The notes beneath the pieces were generated by a model. The model did not search any database and was not told where the DNA came from. It saw only the letters and a program-made list of their open reading frames with translations. 6,613 bases of DNA from an uncultured Selenomonadaceae bacterium (GTDB lineage: Bacteria > Bacillota > Negativicutes > Selenomonadales > Selenomonadaceae). Shown in pieces: positions 1 to 5,029 of this stretch (the stretch's first letter is position 1; the number at the start of each line of letters is the position of its first letter). The stretch lies in NCBI GenBank assembly GCA_905235425.1, contig CAJOKY010000192.1, positions 1 through 6,613 of the forward strand. Direction: 5' to 3'. Position numbers and translations under genes: made by a program.

Positions 1-68
1 CGGTAGGTAATCAAGTTTGCGAAAGACAAAAAAAATAGCCGTCTCAAAATACACTCGGCAAAAATTTT

Positions 69-97
69 CGGTGGAGTATTTCTTCACCGATTTTTTA
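69..97 (+). terminator. Intrinsic terminator of a gene to the left
   Basis: A 9-bp stem (69-77 with 83-91, one G-T wobble) with a 5-nt loop TATTT is followed directly by six T residues (92-97). This is the standard Rho-independent layout on the + strand. An A-run at 61-65 lies on the other side of the stem, so weak termination from the opposite direction is possible. It most likely ends a transcription unit that enters from the left edge. Confidence 0.75.
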
Positions 98-141
98 GTT
101 ACGGTTGGAAAGTATTTTAAAATAAAATCCGAATAAAAAAC

Positions 142-248
142 GGCGCGGATGTACCTGAGCTGCGTACGTCAACGCAAAATATTCCGTAACCTTGTTGCGT
201 ACGTCAAAATTAAAACTACTGACAAAGTAAGCGAACTACATCCGCGCC
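142..248. repeat. 107-bp segment bounded by perfect 12-bp inverted repeats
   Basis: GGCGCGGATGTA at 142-153 is matched exactly in reverse complement at 237-248. Inside are two direct copies of TGCGTACGTCAA (161-172 and 196-207), start to start 35 bp. No open reading frame is present. The ends and size resemble a small non-autonomous mobile or dispersed element of MITE type, but no flanking target duplication was confirmed, so this is inference. A cruciform or structured RNA is the alternative. Confidence 0.45.
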
Positions 249-261
249 ATGTTTCTTTTTG

Positions 262-292
262 TTACTTTTTCTTTGCGCCAAAGAAAAAGTAA
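262..292. repeat. Perfect 14-bp inverted repeat hairpin with 3-nt loop
   Basis: TTACTTTTTCTTTG (262-275) is followed by CGC and then its exact reverse complement (279-292). The helix would be 14 bp but mostly A/T, and no T-tract follows on either strand, so it is not a standard terminator. The right arm is also the first copy of the direct repeat annotated at 280-341. Similar GCGCCAAAG-centred palindromes recur in many bacterial genomes, so a dispersed palindromic repeat is the simplest reading. Confidence 0.6.
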
Positions 293-341
293 ATCAATAC
301 GCTAAAGAAAAAGTAAATCCTAATCCAAAGAAAAAGTAAAT
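280..341. repeat. Three spaced direct copies of a 15-bp A-rich repeat
   Basis: AAAGAAAAAGTAAAT occurs identically at 280-294, 304-318 and 327-341, with start-to-start distances of 24 and 23 bp. The 8-9 nt separators differ in sequence. Spacing of about two helical turns would suit cooperative binding of a protein or an AT-rich upstream element, as the last copy ends 11 bp before the proposed -35 box at 353. The copies may equally have arisen by duplication of one hairpin arm. Function unknown. Confidence 0.55.
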
Positions 342-352
342 TTAAAATCTTC

Positions 353-381
353 TTGACGCGATAAAGTTTTTGTGCGAAAAT
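353..381 (+). promoter_or_regulatory. Promoter for the gene at 422
   Basis: The -35 box TTGACG (353-358) lies 17 nt from a -10 box GAAAAT (376-381), which is preceded by TGTG as in an extended -10. The -10 hexamer is imperfect, but the TGTG lead is shared with the other two proposed promoters here. Transcription would begin roughly 30 bases before the ATG at 422. Confidence 0.5.
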
Positions 382-408
382 TCATTGTGAAAATTTTCAA
401 ATAGAATT

Positions 409-413
409 GGAGG
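409..413 (+). promoter_or_regulatory. Shine-Dalgarno GGAGG that fixes the start at 422
   Basis: GGAGG (409-413) lies 8 nt before ATG 422. An in-frame TTG at 407 overlaps this motif and therefore cannot be the initiator served by it, so the ATG is preferred. Confidence 0.8.
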
Positions 414-421
414 CGTATACT

Positions 422-1213
422 ATGGGCTATCAGACGCCGAAGTTAGAAAAACTCTTTGATAAATGGGCAGAAAAGCACGCAAAAAAACTTTCTACAGGTG
501 AACCCTACGGGATTACTCACGAGCCGCCATACGGTAAATTTGTTCGTGACGGAATAGTAAATCCCGATAAATGGAATAAACAAGAGCCGAAAATTTGTTT
601 TCTTATGCCGGAGGCAGGCGGTTATGCCGATGTCGAGAAAAATCCCGACGGCGTAGACCTTGCCGCAATATGGAATGAAAAAGGCGCTTTCACAAAATTA
701 ATGTTCAAATTTGCCATATGGGTACAAGCAGTTTACGACGCTATGTTTGATCCCGTACCGTACGTTAAAAAACCTATCTTTAAGCAGAAAGACGATTTGA
801 TTCGTGCAATAGCCATTGTCAATGTTAAAAAAAGCGACGGACAACTTGTTCCAGATTACGAGATGCTTAAAAGATTTGCCCATGAAGATGCCACAGAACT
901 TAGAAAAGAAATTGAACTTATAAACCCTGACATAATTCTTTGTTGCAATACATTCAAATGCGTTACGGGGCAGCGTCCTGAAGACGAAGAAGGCAAAGTC
1001 AGACGTAAACGCGATTTCGTCTTCTACAAAGATGAACTCAAGACAGCTGCTAAAGACGTTTACCGTTGGGAAGACAAGATGATTTTGGATTTTTTCCACC
1101 CTGCGCAGTTCAAATATCCGCTTATGAAAAATACCGTGCAATATTACTTGGTACGCGAATTTTGCAGAGCCGGTATTGCGACACTCGGTCCTTTTTCTTG
1201 GGCAGAATTGTAA
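422..1213 (+). CDS. Hypothetical protein, possible uracil-DNA-glycosylase-like fold
   Basis: This 263-aa soluble protein is not one I can name with certainty. The layout recalls the uracil-DNA glycosylase superfamily: an early hydrophobic strand with an acidic/Gly turn (KICFLMPEAGGY, from residue 57), a central strand IAIVNVKK, a strand 'NPDIILCCNTF' from residue 168 resembling the 'I-x-P-D-v-I-v' strand of that fold, and a late His-Pro (H226-P227, FFHPAQF) where the family carries its HPS-type loop. No signal peptide or membrane segment is visible. A Lys/Arg/Glu-rich stretch lies around residues 184-195. It has its own promoter and terminator, so it appears monocistronic and unrelated to the downstream LPS and sec genes; it could be an accessory gene. 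The fold assignment is inference from strand pattern only. Confidence 0.8.
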   Translation: MGYQTPKLEKLFDKWAEKHAKKLSTGEPYGITHEPPYGKFVRDGIVNPDKWNKQEPKICFLMPEAGGYADVEKNPDGVDLAAIWNEKGAFTKLMFKFAIWVQAVYDAMFDPVPYVKKPIFKQKDDLIRAIAIVNVKKSDGQLVPDYEMLKRFAHEDATELRKEIELINPDIILCCNTFKCVTGQRPEDEEGKVRRKRDFVFYKDELKTAAKDVYRWEDKMILDFFHPAQFKYPLMKNTVQYYLVREFCRAGIATLGPFSWAEL

Positions 1214-1238
1214 TTCGTTTAAAAATTTTGTACGACGT

Positions 1239-1283
1239 TGGAGAGCAGAACTCGGCTATCGGTTTCTGCCCTCTACTTTTTTT
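1239..1283 (+). terminator. Intrinsic terminator after the hypothetical gene
   Basis: Bases 1239-1250 pair with 1264-1275 in a stem of about 12 bp with one A-C mismatch and one G-T wobble, enclosing a 13-nt loop. A run of seven T follows (1277-1283). It lies 26 bases after the stop codon at 1211-1213 and separates this gene from the next unit. Confidence 0.65.
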
Positions 1284-1293
1284 GTGGTAAAAT
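1283..1293 (+). promoter_or_regulatory. Extended -10 promoter element of the yqgF-GT2-GT9 unit
   Basis: TGTGGTAAAAT (1283-1293) is one base away from the TGTGGTATAAT seen before secG, and it lies 26 bases before the start at 1320. No good -35 box is visible; the best candidate, around 1263-1269, falls inside the preceding terminator hairpin, so a TGn-extended -10 may carry most of the recognition. The element begins at the last T of the terminator tract, so the two signals abut. Confidence 0.5.
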
Positions 1294-1319
1294 TACTTTG
1301 CTTAAGAAGGAAAAATTTA

Positions 1320-1715
1320 ATGATAATGGGCGTTGATCCCGGCAGAGACAAATGCGGCGTTGCAGTGCTAAATTCTGTCGGTGAAGTTAAATTCAGTGAA
1401 GTTATACCTACTGAAAATTTTGATGCGGCGATACAAAAACTTTCAGCGCAGTTTGACATTGAACGGATAATTTTGGGCAACGGTACGACGCACCTTGACG
1501 CAGAAAAAAAACTTCGTGCGGTAAATTTGCCCGTGACAATAATCGACGAAAAATTTACTACTGAAGAAGCGCGGCGCGAATATTGGGTACAGAATCCTCC
1601 GCGAGGTTGGCGAAGACTCCTGCCGGTATCAATGCAAGTGCCGCCGGTACCGGTTGACAATATCGTTGCAGAAATTCTTGCAAAAAGATTTTTAGGTATT
1701 AGGGAGCAGGGATGA
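1320..1715 (+). CDS. YqgF/RuvX-like RNase H-fold protein
   Basis: A 131-aa cytoplasmic protein of the YqgF (RuvX-like, pre-16S rRNA nuclease) branch of the RNase H fold. Visible features are an N-terminal strand with the first acidic residue (GVDPGRDKCG, D6), a strand ending IILGNGTT near residue 50, the acidic strand IIDEKFTTEEAR (D76/E77), the block GWRRLLP (residues 97-102), and a late acidic residue (D113, PVDNIVAEILA). The DPGRDKCG signature differs from the D-x-G-x-x-R-(I/V)-G of housekeeping RuvX, so this is probably a divergent paralog and not the main 16S rRNA maturation factor; I give no symbol. ATG 1320 is chosen because AAGAAGG (1304-1310) lies 9 nt upstream; the frame is open back to 1176, but that part overlaps the previous gene and its terminator. 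The last residues (GIREQG) are encoded by an invading heptamer repeat. The next gene starts 18 bases downstream. Confidence 0.85.
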   Translation: MIMGVDPGRDKCGVAVLNSVGEVKFSEVIPTENFDAAIQKLSAQFDIERIILGNGTTHLDAEKKLRAVNLPVTIIDEKFTTEEARREYWVQNPPRGWRRLLPVSMQVPPVPVDNIVAEILAKRFLGIREQG

Positions 1716-1734
1716 GGGAACAGGGATTAGAATA
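1693..1734. repeat. Heptanucleotide repeat array 1 (6 units)
   Basis: Six consecutive 7-nt units with consensus (T/C/G)AGGGAN run in exact phase, beginning inside the 3' end of the yqgF-like gene, through its stop (1713-1715), up to the A of the next start codon. The fifth unit (1721-1727) supplies the only Shine-Dalgarno-like sequence (AGGGA) for the glycosyltransferase gene at 1734. Confidence 0.75.
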
Positions 1735-2510
1735 TGGCTAAACTTTCTGTTTTAATTTTGGCGAAAAATGAAGAAAAATTTATAGGCGCGTGTATCAAAA
1801 GTGTAAAAGATTTTGCCGACGAAGTTATTGTTATCGACGACTTCAGCACGGACAATACCGCGCAGATTTGCAAAAGTCTCGGTGCACGGGTGATTCAACG
1901 CGCTTTGAACGGTGATTGGGGCGCTCAACAAACTTTCTCCGTAAATCAAGCCGCCTGCGATTGGATTTTTATAATTGACGCCGATGAAAGAGTTACGCCG
2001 GAACTTGCCGCCGAAATAAAAAATATTCTGCGCGAAGACGATAAAAATTTTGCTTACCGCGTGGCACGTCTAAGCTATTTTTGGGGACAACCGCTAAAAC
2101 ACGGCGGCTGGTTTCCCGATTACGTGACGCGCCTTTTGCCGAAAGCCGGTACTTATGTCACGGGGCTGGTACATCAAAAAATTTGTCATCAATGCAAGGA
2201 AGTTGACCTGCCTAAATCAAAATATCTCGTACACTATCCATATCGCGATTGGGAACATTACTTCGGTAAATTCAATGTTTACACGACGCTTGCCGCTAAA
2301 AAAATGTTTGACGCCGGTAAACGCGCAAGTTTTTTCGACGTGATAGCGCATCCTTTTTGGGCGGCGTTTCGCATGTACTTTCTGCGCGGCGGCTTTCTTG
2401 ACGGCAGGATTGGTTTTATTTTGTCATTTTTCCATTACTTTTACACTATGGCAAAGTACGTTAAACTTTGGTATTTTGGTAAGGAAAATAGGCACGTCAC
2501 GGAGGAGTAG
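1734..2510 (+). CDS. Family 2 glycosyltransferase, WaaE/KdtX-like
   Basis: A 258-aa GT-A fold glycosyltransferase that uses a nucleotide-activated sugar, probably at the cytoplasmic face of the inner membrane during LPS-core or related glycan assembly. The N-terminus LSVLILAKNEEKFI is typical of the WaaE/KdtX-type subgroup. IDDFSTDNT (D35-D36) fits the nucleotide-binding acidic pair, and DADER (D82-A-D84) is the metal-binding DxD-type motif. Mid-protein residues include GGWFPDYVTRLL and a conserved-looking VHQ. The C-terminal part is rich in aromatics (FWAAFRMYFLRGGF, then a hydrophobic HYFYTMAKYVKLWYF stretch), which suggests membrane association, not a clear transmembrane helix. Family members of this type have about 250-260 residues, so it appears complete. 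It is followed by a GT9 gene, which supports an LPS role. The exact sugar and acceptor cannot be told from sequence. Confidence 0.88.
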   Translation: MAKLSVLILAKNEEKFIGACIKSVKDFADEVIVIDDFSTDNTAQICKSLGARVIQRALNGDWGAQQTFSVNQAACDWIFIIDADERVTPELAAEIKNILREDDKNFAYRVARLSYFWGQPLKHGGWFPDYVTRLLPKAGTYVTGLVHQKICHQCKEVDLPKSKYLVHYPYRDWEHYFGKFNVYTTLAAKKMFDAGKRASFFDVIAHPFWAAFRMYFLRGGFLDGRIGFILSFFHYFYTMAKYVKLWYFGKENRHVTEE

Positions 2511-2598
2511 GGATTAGTAAGTAGTGAGTAGTGAGTAGTAAGTAGTTTCTAGCACCTAAAAGCTAACAGCTAATCGCTAACCGCTAATCGCTAATTTT
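2508..2598. repeat. Heptanucleotide repeat array 2 (13 units)
   Basis: Thirteen consecutive 7-nt units, each starting TAG or TAA, run without a phase break from the stop codon of the GT2 gene to the Shine-Dalgarno of the GT9 gene. The first block is TAGTRAG-type, followed by TAGTTTC and TAGCACC, then TAAAAGC, TAACAGC and three TAAYCGC units. Because 7 is not a multiple of 3, the array puts stop codons in all three forward frames within each 21 bp. Confidence 0.85.
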
Positions 2599-2605
2599 AA
2601 GGAGA
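2599..2605 (+). promoter_or_regulatory. Distant Shine-Dalgarno of the GT9 gene
   Basis: AAGGAGA is a good Shine-Dalgarno, but its end is 15 nt from ATG 2621, longer than the usual 5-10. An in-frame stop (TAA 2618-2620) directly precedes the ATG, so no earlier start is possible. The spacing may reduce initiation. Confidence 0.6.
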
Positions 2606-2620
2606 CTAACAGCACTCTAA

Positions 2621-3661
2621 ATGAAGTATAAAAATATTTTAGTAAATATGCTCGTCAATTTGGGCGACGTGGTACTTACAACTGCCGCGCTTGACTTAAT
2701 CAAAAAATCTTTCCCCGACGTGAAAATTACCGCACTCGTCAAGGCGATTGTTAAAGACGCCGTGATTAATAATCCCGTAATTGACGACGTGATAATTTTT
2801 GACTACAAGCCGAAAGTCAGCACGTTTAAGCAGACGCGCCAAATGCTTAGCGAAATTAAACGGCGGAAATTCGATTTGTCAATTTCATTTGACCGTAAAC
2901 TACGACCGGCGCTTTTAACTTTTATGGCAGGTATACCCGTTCGCGTGGGACCTTCTAAAGTTTTTGACAACAATAAAAGCCGCGTTACGATTCTCTACAC
3001 CGACGTTGTAAAAATTACGCACGACCTTAATCAAACTCATCAAGCCGAGACGTATCAAGAAATTGTACGCAAATTTTTTAATATCGAAGGACATGGAACG
3101 CCGCAATTTCCAAAAACTTTTTCGCCTAAGGCTAAAGAGTTGCTTGCCTACTTTCCGCGTGAAAAATTTAAAATCGCGCTCTGCGTCAAGGGGACTTTTG
3201 AACTTAAGACTTGGTCTAAAGAATATTTTGTCGAAGTTGTCAACGCGCTTGCTGAAAGGTACGACGCCGAATTTTTCATTGTCGGTGCGCCTTCCGATAA
3301 ATCCTACGCCGACGAAGTTATCAGCGGTATGAAGGCGGAAGTTTACAATTTTTGCGGTGAAACGTCGCTTACCGACTTGGCAGAAATTTTTAGACGCACG
3401 GATTTATTTATCACGGTTGACACCGGCTCGGCGCATATTGCCGCAACTACCGGCGTTAAAATGATTACGATTTTTGGCTGTACTCCCGTCACTCGCTGGC
3501 GTCCGATTAATCCCAATGCCATTTCGCTTACAAGCAATGAGCCTTGCTGTCCCTGCAAAATTCCGCCTGAAAAATGTCCGTCATATCCTGCGCCGAATTG
3601 TCTTTATAACATTAAGCCGGACGCTGTGATTAATGCCGCGATTGGACTTTTGGAAGGATAA
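2621..3661 (+). CDS. Family 9 glycosyltransferase, LPS heptosyltransferase-like
   Basis: A 346-aa GT-B fold enzyme of glycosyltransferase family 9, which includes the ADP-heptose:LPS heptosyltransferases. It would transfer a heptose or related sugar to the inner core on the cytoplasmic side. The N-terminus ILVNMLVNLGDVVLTTAAL carries the Gly-Asp motif of the family (equivalent to IGDxxL/LGDvv). The C-terminal domain has ALCVKGTFELKTW near residue 188, then DTGSAHIAATTG (D267-H272), the nucleotide-sugar-binding motif, and FGCTPVTRWRP. A Cys-rich tail (CCPCKIPPEKC...C) matches a common extension in these enzymes. Length is typical. With the GT2 enzyme upstream it marks an LPS-producing diderm. 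The true donor sugar is not provable from sequence, so no symbol is assigned. Confidence 0.9.
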   Translation: MKYKNILVNMLVNLGDVVLTTAALDLIKKSFPDVKITALVKAIVKDAVINNPVIDDVIIFDYKPKVSTFKQTRQMLSEIKRRKFDLSISFDRKLRPALLTFMAGIPVRVGPSKVFDNNKSRVTILYTDVVKITHDLNQTHQAETYQEIVRKFFNIEGHGTPQFPKTFSPKAKELLAYFPREKFKIALCVKGTFELKTWSKEYFVEVVNALAERYDAEFFIVGAPSDKSYADEVISGMKAEVYNFCGETSLTDLAEIFRRTDLFITVDTGSAHIAATTGVKMITIFGCTPVTRWRPINPNAISLTSNEPCCPCKIPPEKCPSYPAPNCLYNIKPDAVINAAIGLLEG

Positions 3662-3686
3662 AAATTTTTCAAATTTGCTACAGATT

Positions 3687-3714
3687 TTGCAAAACTTGAA
3701 ACGTGTGGTATAAT
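3687..3714 (+). promoter_or_regulatory. Strong sigma-A-type promoter of the secG unit
   Basis: TTGCAA (3687-3692) and a perfect TATAAT (3709-3714) are 16 nt apart, and TGTGG precedes the -10, giving an extended -10. It lies about 45 bases before the secG start and is the best promoter in the window. No clear terminator separates it from the GT9 gene, so read-through is possible. Confidence 0.8.
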
Positions 3715-3745
3715 CACTAAAAATTTTTAATGACAGCGATTAATC

Positions 3746-3749
3746 GGAG
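3746..3749 (+). promoter_or_regulatory. Shine-Dalgarno GGAG that decides the secG start
   Basis: GGAG (3746-3749) abuts an in-frame TTG at 3750, too close to be used, but lies 9 nt from a second TTG at 3759. The latter is therefore preferred. Confidence 0.65.
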
Positions 3750-3758
3750 TTGGTAAAT

Positions 3759-3986
3759 TTGTTGACGTTTTTAATGGTATTGGACGCGATAATTGCAATT
3801 TCACTTATAGGCGCAATACTCGGTCAAGAGGCTAAATCGGCAGGTATGGGCGGAATGGACGGCGGCTCGGATACGGTTTTTACCGGCAAAGTTCGCGGTA
3901 TGGACGCACTTTTGGCACGCGCTACCGTAGTGCTTGGAATACTTTTCGGCATAATTACGCTTATCATCGCCAAAATGACTTCGTGA
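3759..3986 (+). CDS. secG: Preprotein translocase subunit SecG
   Basis: A 75-aa two-helix membrane protein, the SecG subunit of the SecYEG translocon, which assists SecA-driven export across the inner membrane. The first helix spans about residues 4-22 (FLMVLDAIIAISLIGAIL), followed by the family's cytoplasmic loop signature GQEAKSAGMGGMDGG, then VFTGKVRGMDALLARAT and the second helix (VVLGILFGIITLIIA). Length is normal for SecG. The start is TTG at 3759 (or 3750/3762), making it one of two TTG-started genes in this unit. The partner order secG, esterase, rnr is well known in Firmicutes and supports the call. Confidence 0.92.
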   Translation: MLTFLMVLDAIIAISLIGAILGQEAKSAGMGGMDGGSDTVFTGKVRGMDALLARATVVLGILFGIITLIIAKMTS

Positions 3987-3987
3987 T

Positions 3988-4083
3988 TAGTAAGTAGTAA
4001 GTAGTGAGTAGTAAGTAGTCTAAAAGCTGACAGCTAACAGCTAAAGGATAATCGCTAACGGCTAAAAGCTAACAGCTAAAAAG
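3988..4083. repeat. Heptanucleotide repeat array 3 (14 units)
   Basis: Four TAGTRAG units (3988-4015), a short 5-nt unit TAGTC (4016-4020), and nine units of TAAAAGC, TGACAGC, TAACAGC, TAAAGGA, TAATCGC, TAACGGC, TAAAAGC, TAACAGC and TAAAAAG type (4021-4083). It starts two bases after the secG stop and ends in the AGGGA Shine-Dalgarno of the esterase. The block order matches array 2 (2508-2598), so the two are related copies. Confidence 0.85.
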
Positions 4084-4098
4084 GGATGAATTTTCAAG

Positions 4099-4857
4099 TT
4101 GATAATTGAAGGTGCGGAGCCGTTTTTTTTTGGCGGCAAAAAATCCGGCGTACTTTTAATTCACGGGTTCACGGGTTCACCGGCTGAACTTTTGCCGCTC
4201 GGCGAATTTTTAAACCGCGCAGGTTTTACTGTCTTAGGCGTACGCCTTGAAGGTCACGGCACGAATGAAATAGATTTAAGCCGTAAAAATGCCGACGATT
4301 GGTTTAATTCTGTGCTTGACGGCTATGCATTATTGAAAAATTTCTGCGATAAAATTTTTGTAGTCGGTCACTCAATGGGCTCACTTTTAACTTTGAAACT
4401 TGCCGCATTTAAAGCGGTTGACAAACTTATTACGCTATCGCCGCCGATTTTTATAAACGACCATTTTCATATTGAAAGGTTGCCGCCGCGCAGTGAGTGC
4501 GAAGGTTTATTTATCGTTAAGCCGCGCAGAAAGTTAAAAAATGTTCCGCCTGCCGTCAATAAGACATACAGAAAATTTCCGCTTGTATGCGTACACGAAT
4601 TTTTGACGTTGCTTGACGAGGTGAAAAAACTTTTGCCGCAAATTACGACGCCGATTTTGATTATGCACGCTGAAAATGACAATACGGCAAAATTTGAAAG
4701 TGCGGAATTTTTACGAAGTTCCGTAGCGTCAAAAACGGTGCAGCTTGTAACGATTTCATACGGCGGACATTTAATACCGCTTACTGATGGGCGGGATTTT
4801 ATATTTGATAAAGTTTTAGAGTTTATTAGGGAACAGGGAGTAGGGAGTAGATTGTAG
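4099..4857 (+). CDS. est: Alpha/beta-hydrolase carboxylesterase, Est30 type
   Basis: A 252-aa cytoplasmic serine hydrolase of the Est30/YvaK carboxylesterase family, which cleaves short- to medium-chain esters; the natural substrate is not known. The oxyanion-loop motif HGFTGSPAE lies near residue 22. The nucleophile elbow is GHSMGS with S92. The acid is D194 (HAENDN) and the base H224 (YGGHLIP), almost the same spacing as the S94/D193/H223 triad I recall for Geobacillus Est30, so the catalytic machinery looks intact. A short lid segment follows 'LSPPIF' (about residues 115-150). The start is TTG 4099, supported by homology of the MIIEGAEPFFF N-terminus; AGGGA (4082-4086) is 12 nt away, so initiation may be weak. 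The last residues (IREQGVGSRL) are encoded by heptamer repeat and probably replace the native tail. Position between secG and rnr is conserved in Firmicutes. Confidence 0.92.
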   Translation: MIIEGAEPFFFGGKKSGVLLIHGFTGSPAELLPLGEFLNRAGFTVLGVRLEGHGTNEIDLSRKNADDWFNSVLDGYALLKNFCDKIFVVGHSMGSLLTLKLAAFKAVDKLITLSPPIFINDHFHIERLPPRSECEGLFIVKPRRKLKNVPPAVNKTYRKFPLVCVHEFLTLLDEVKKLLPQITTPILIMHAENDNTAKFESAEFLRSSVASKTVQLVTISYGGHLIPLTDGRDFIFDKVLEFIREQGVGSRL

Positions 4858-5018
4858 ATTGTAGGAAACCTACTTCCTACCTCCTACCCTCTACCCCCTA
4901 ACTAGGGATTAGGGAACAGGGAGTAGGGAGTAGATTGTAGATTGTGGAGTAGATTGTAGATTGTAGATTGTAGGAAACCTACTTCCTACCTCCTACCCTC
5001 TACCTCCTAAAACCTAAA
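4826..5018. repeat. Heptanucleotide repeat array 4 with duplicated hairpin module
   Basis: About 27 heptads fill the gap from inside the esterase 3' end to the Shine-Dalgarno of the thioesterase gene. Two near-identical modules lie in tandem (about 4825-4902 and 4908-5011): TAGGGAR-type units, ATTGTAG units, then the pyrimidine-rich CTACCTC-type units. The second has extra ATTGTAG units and a 5-nt phase break near 4946. Each module is an imperfect inverted repeat centred on GTAGG-AAA-CCTAC (4861-4873 and 4970-4982), with GTAG/CTAC pairing repeated every 7 nt outward. There is no T-tract after it, so it is not a standard terminator. Confidence 0.85.
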
Positions 5019-5029
5019 AAGGAGATATT

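Larger units (their letters stand above)
1..421. other. Non-coding upstream region
   Basis: No convincing gene lies in this 421-base stretch. One frame is open from base 3 to a TAG at 36-38 and could be the last eleven codons of a gene entering from the left (ending ...CERQKK), but so short a tail cannot be identified. The rest holds, in order: a terminator (69-97), a segment bounded by 12-bp inverted repeats (142-248), a 14-bp hairpin with A-rich direct repeats (262-341), and a promoter plus ribosome binding site for the gene at 422. The sequence is AT-rich outside the inverted-repeat segment. Confidence 0.7.

Noticed and set aside
3..38. Possible C-terminal tail of an upstream gene
   Set aside because: Only eleven codons are visible and other frames are closed; too little to call a feature, although the terminator at 69-97 does imply an upstream gene.
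280..341. CRISPR array
   Set aside because: Repeats are only 15 bp and A-rich, separators are 8-9 nt, there are three copies, and no cas genes are nearby.
407..421. TTG start at 407 for the hypothetical gene
   Set aside because: It overlaps the GGAGG Shine-Dalgarno that serves ATG 422.
1176..1319. Longer form of the YqgF-like protein starting at 1176
   Set aside because: The extra 48 residues overlap the upstream gene and its terminator and precede both the promoter and the Shine-Dalgarno.
698..1660. Open frames on the minus strand at 698-1141 and 1256-1660
   Set aside because: They are antisense to well-supported genes, have no ribosome binding sites, and their translations show no family motifs.
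2508..2598. Heptad arrays as intrinsic terminators or tRNA remnants
   Set aside because: They lack the stem plus T-tract of a terminator and any cloverleaf arrangement.
4160..4182. Tandem 8-bp repeat in the esterase gene (ACGGGTTC twice)
   Set aside because: It encodes the conserved HGFTGSP oxyanion motif, so codon coincidence is the simpler explanation.
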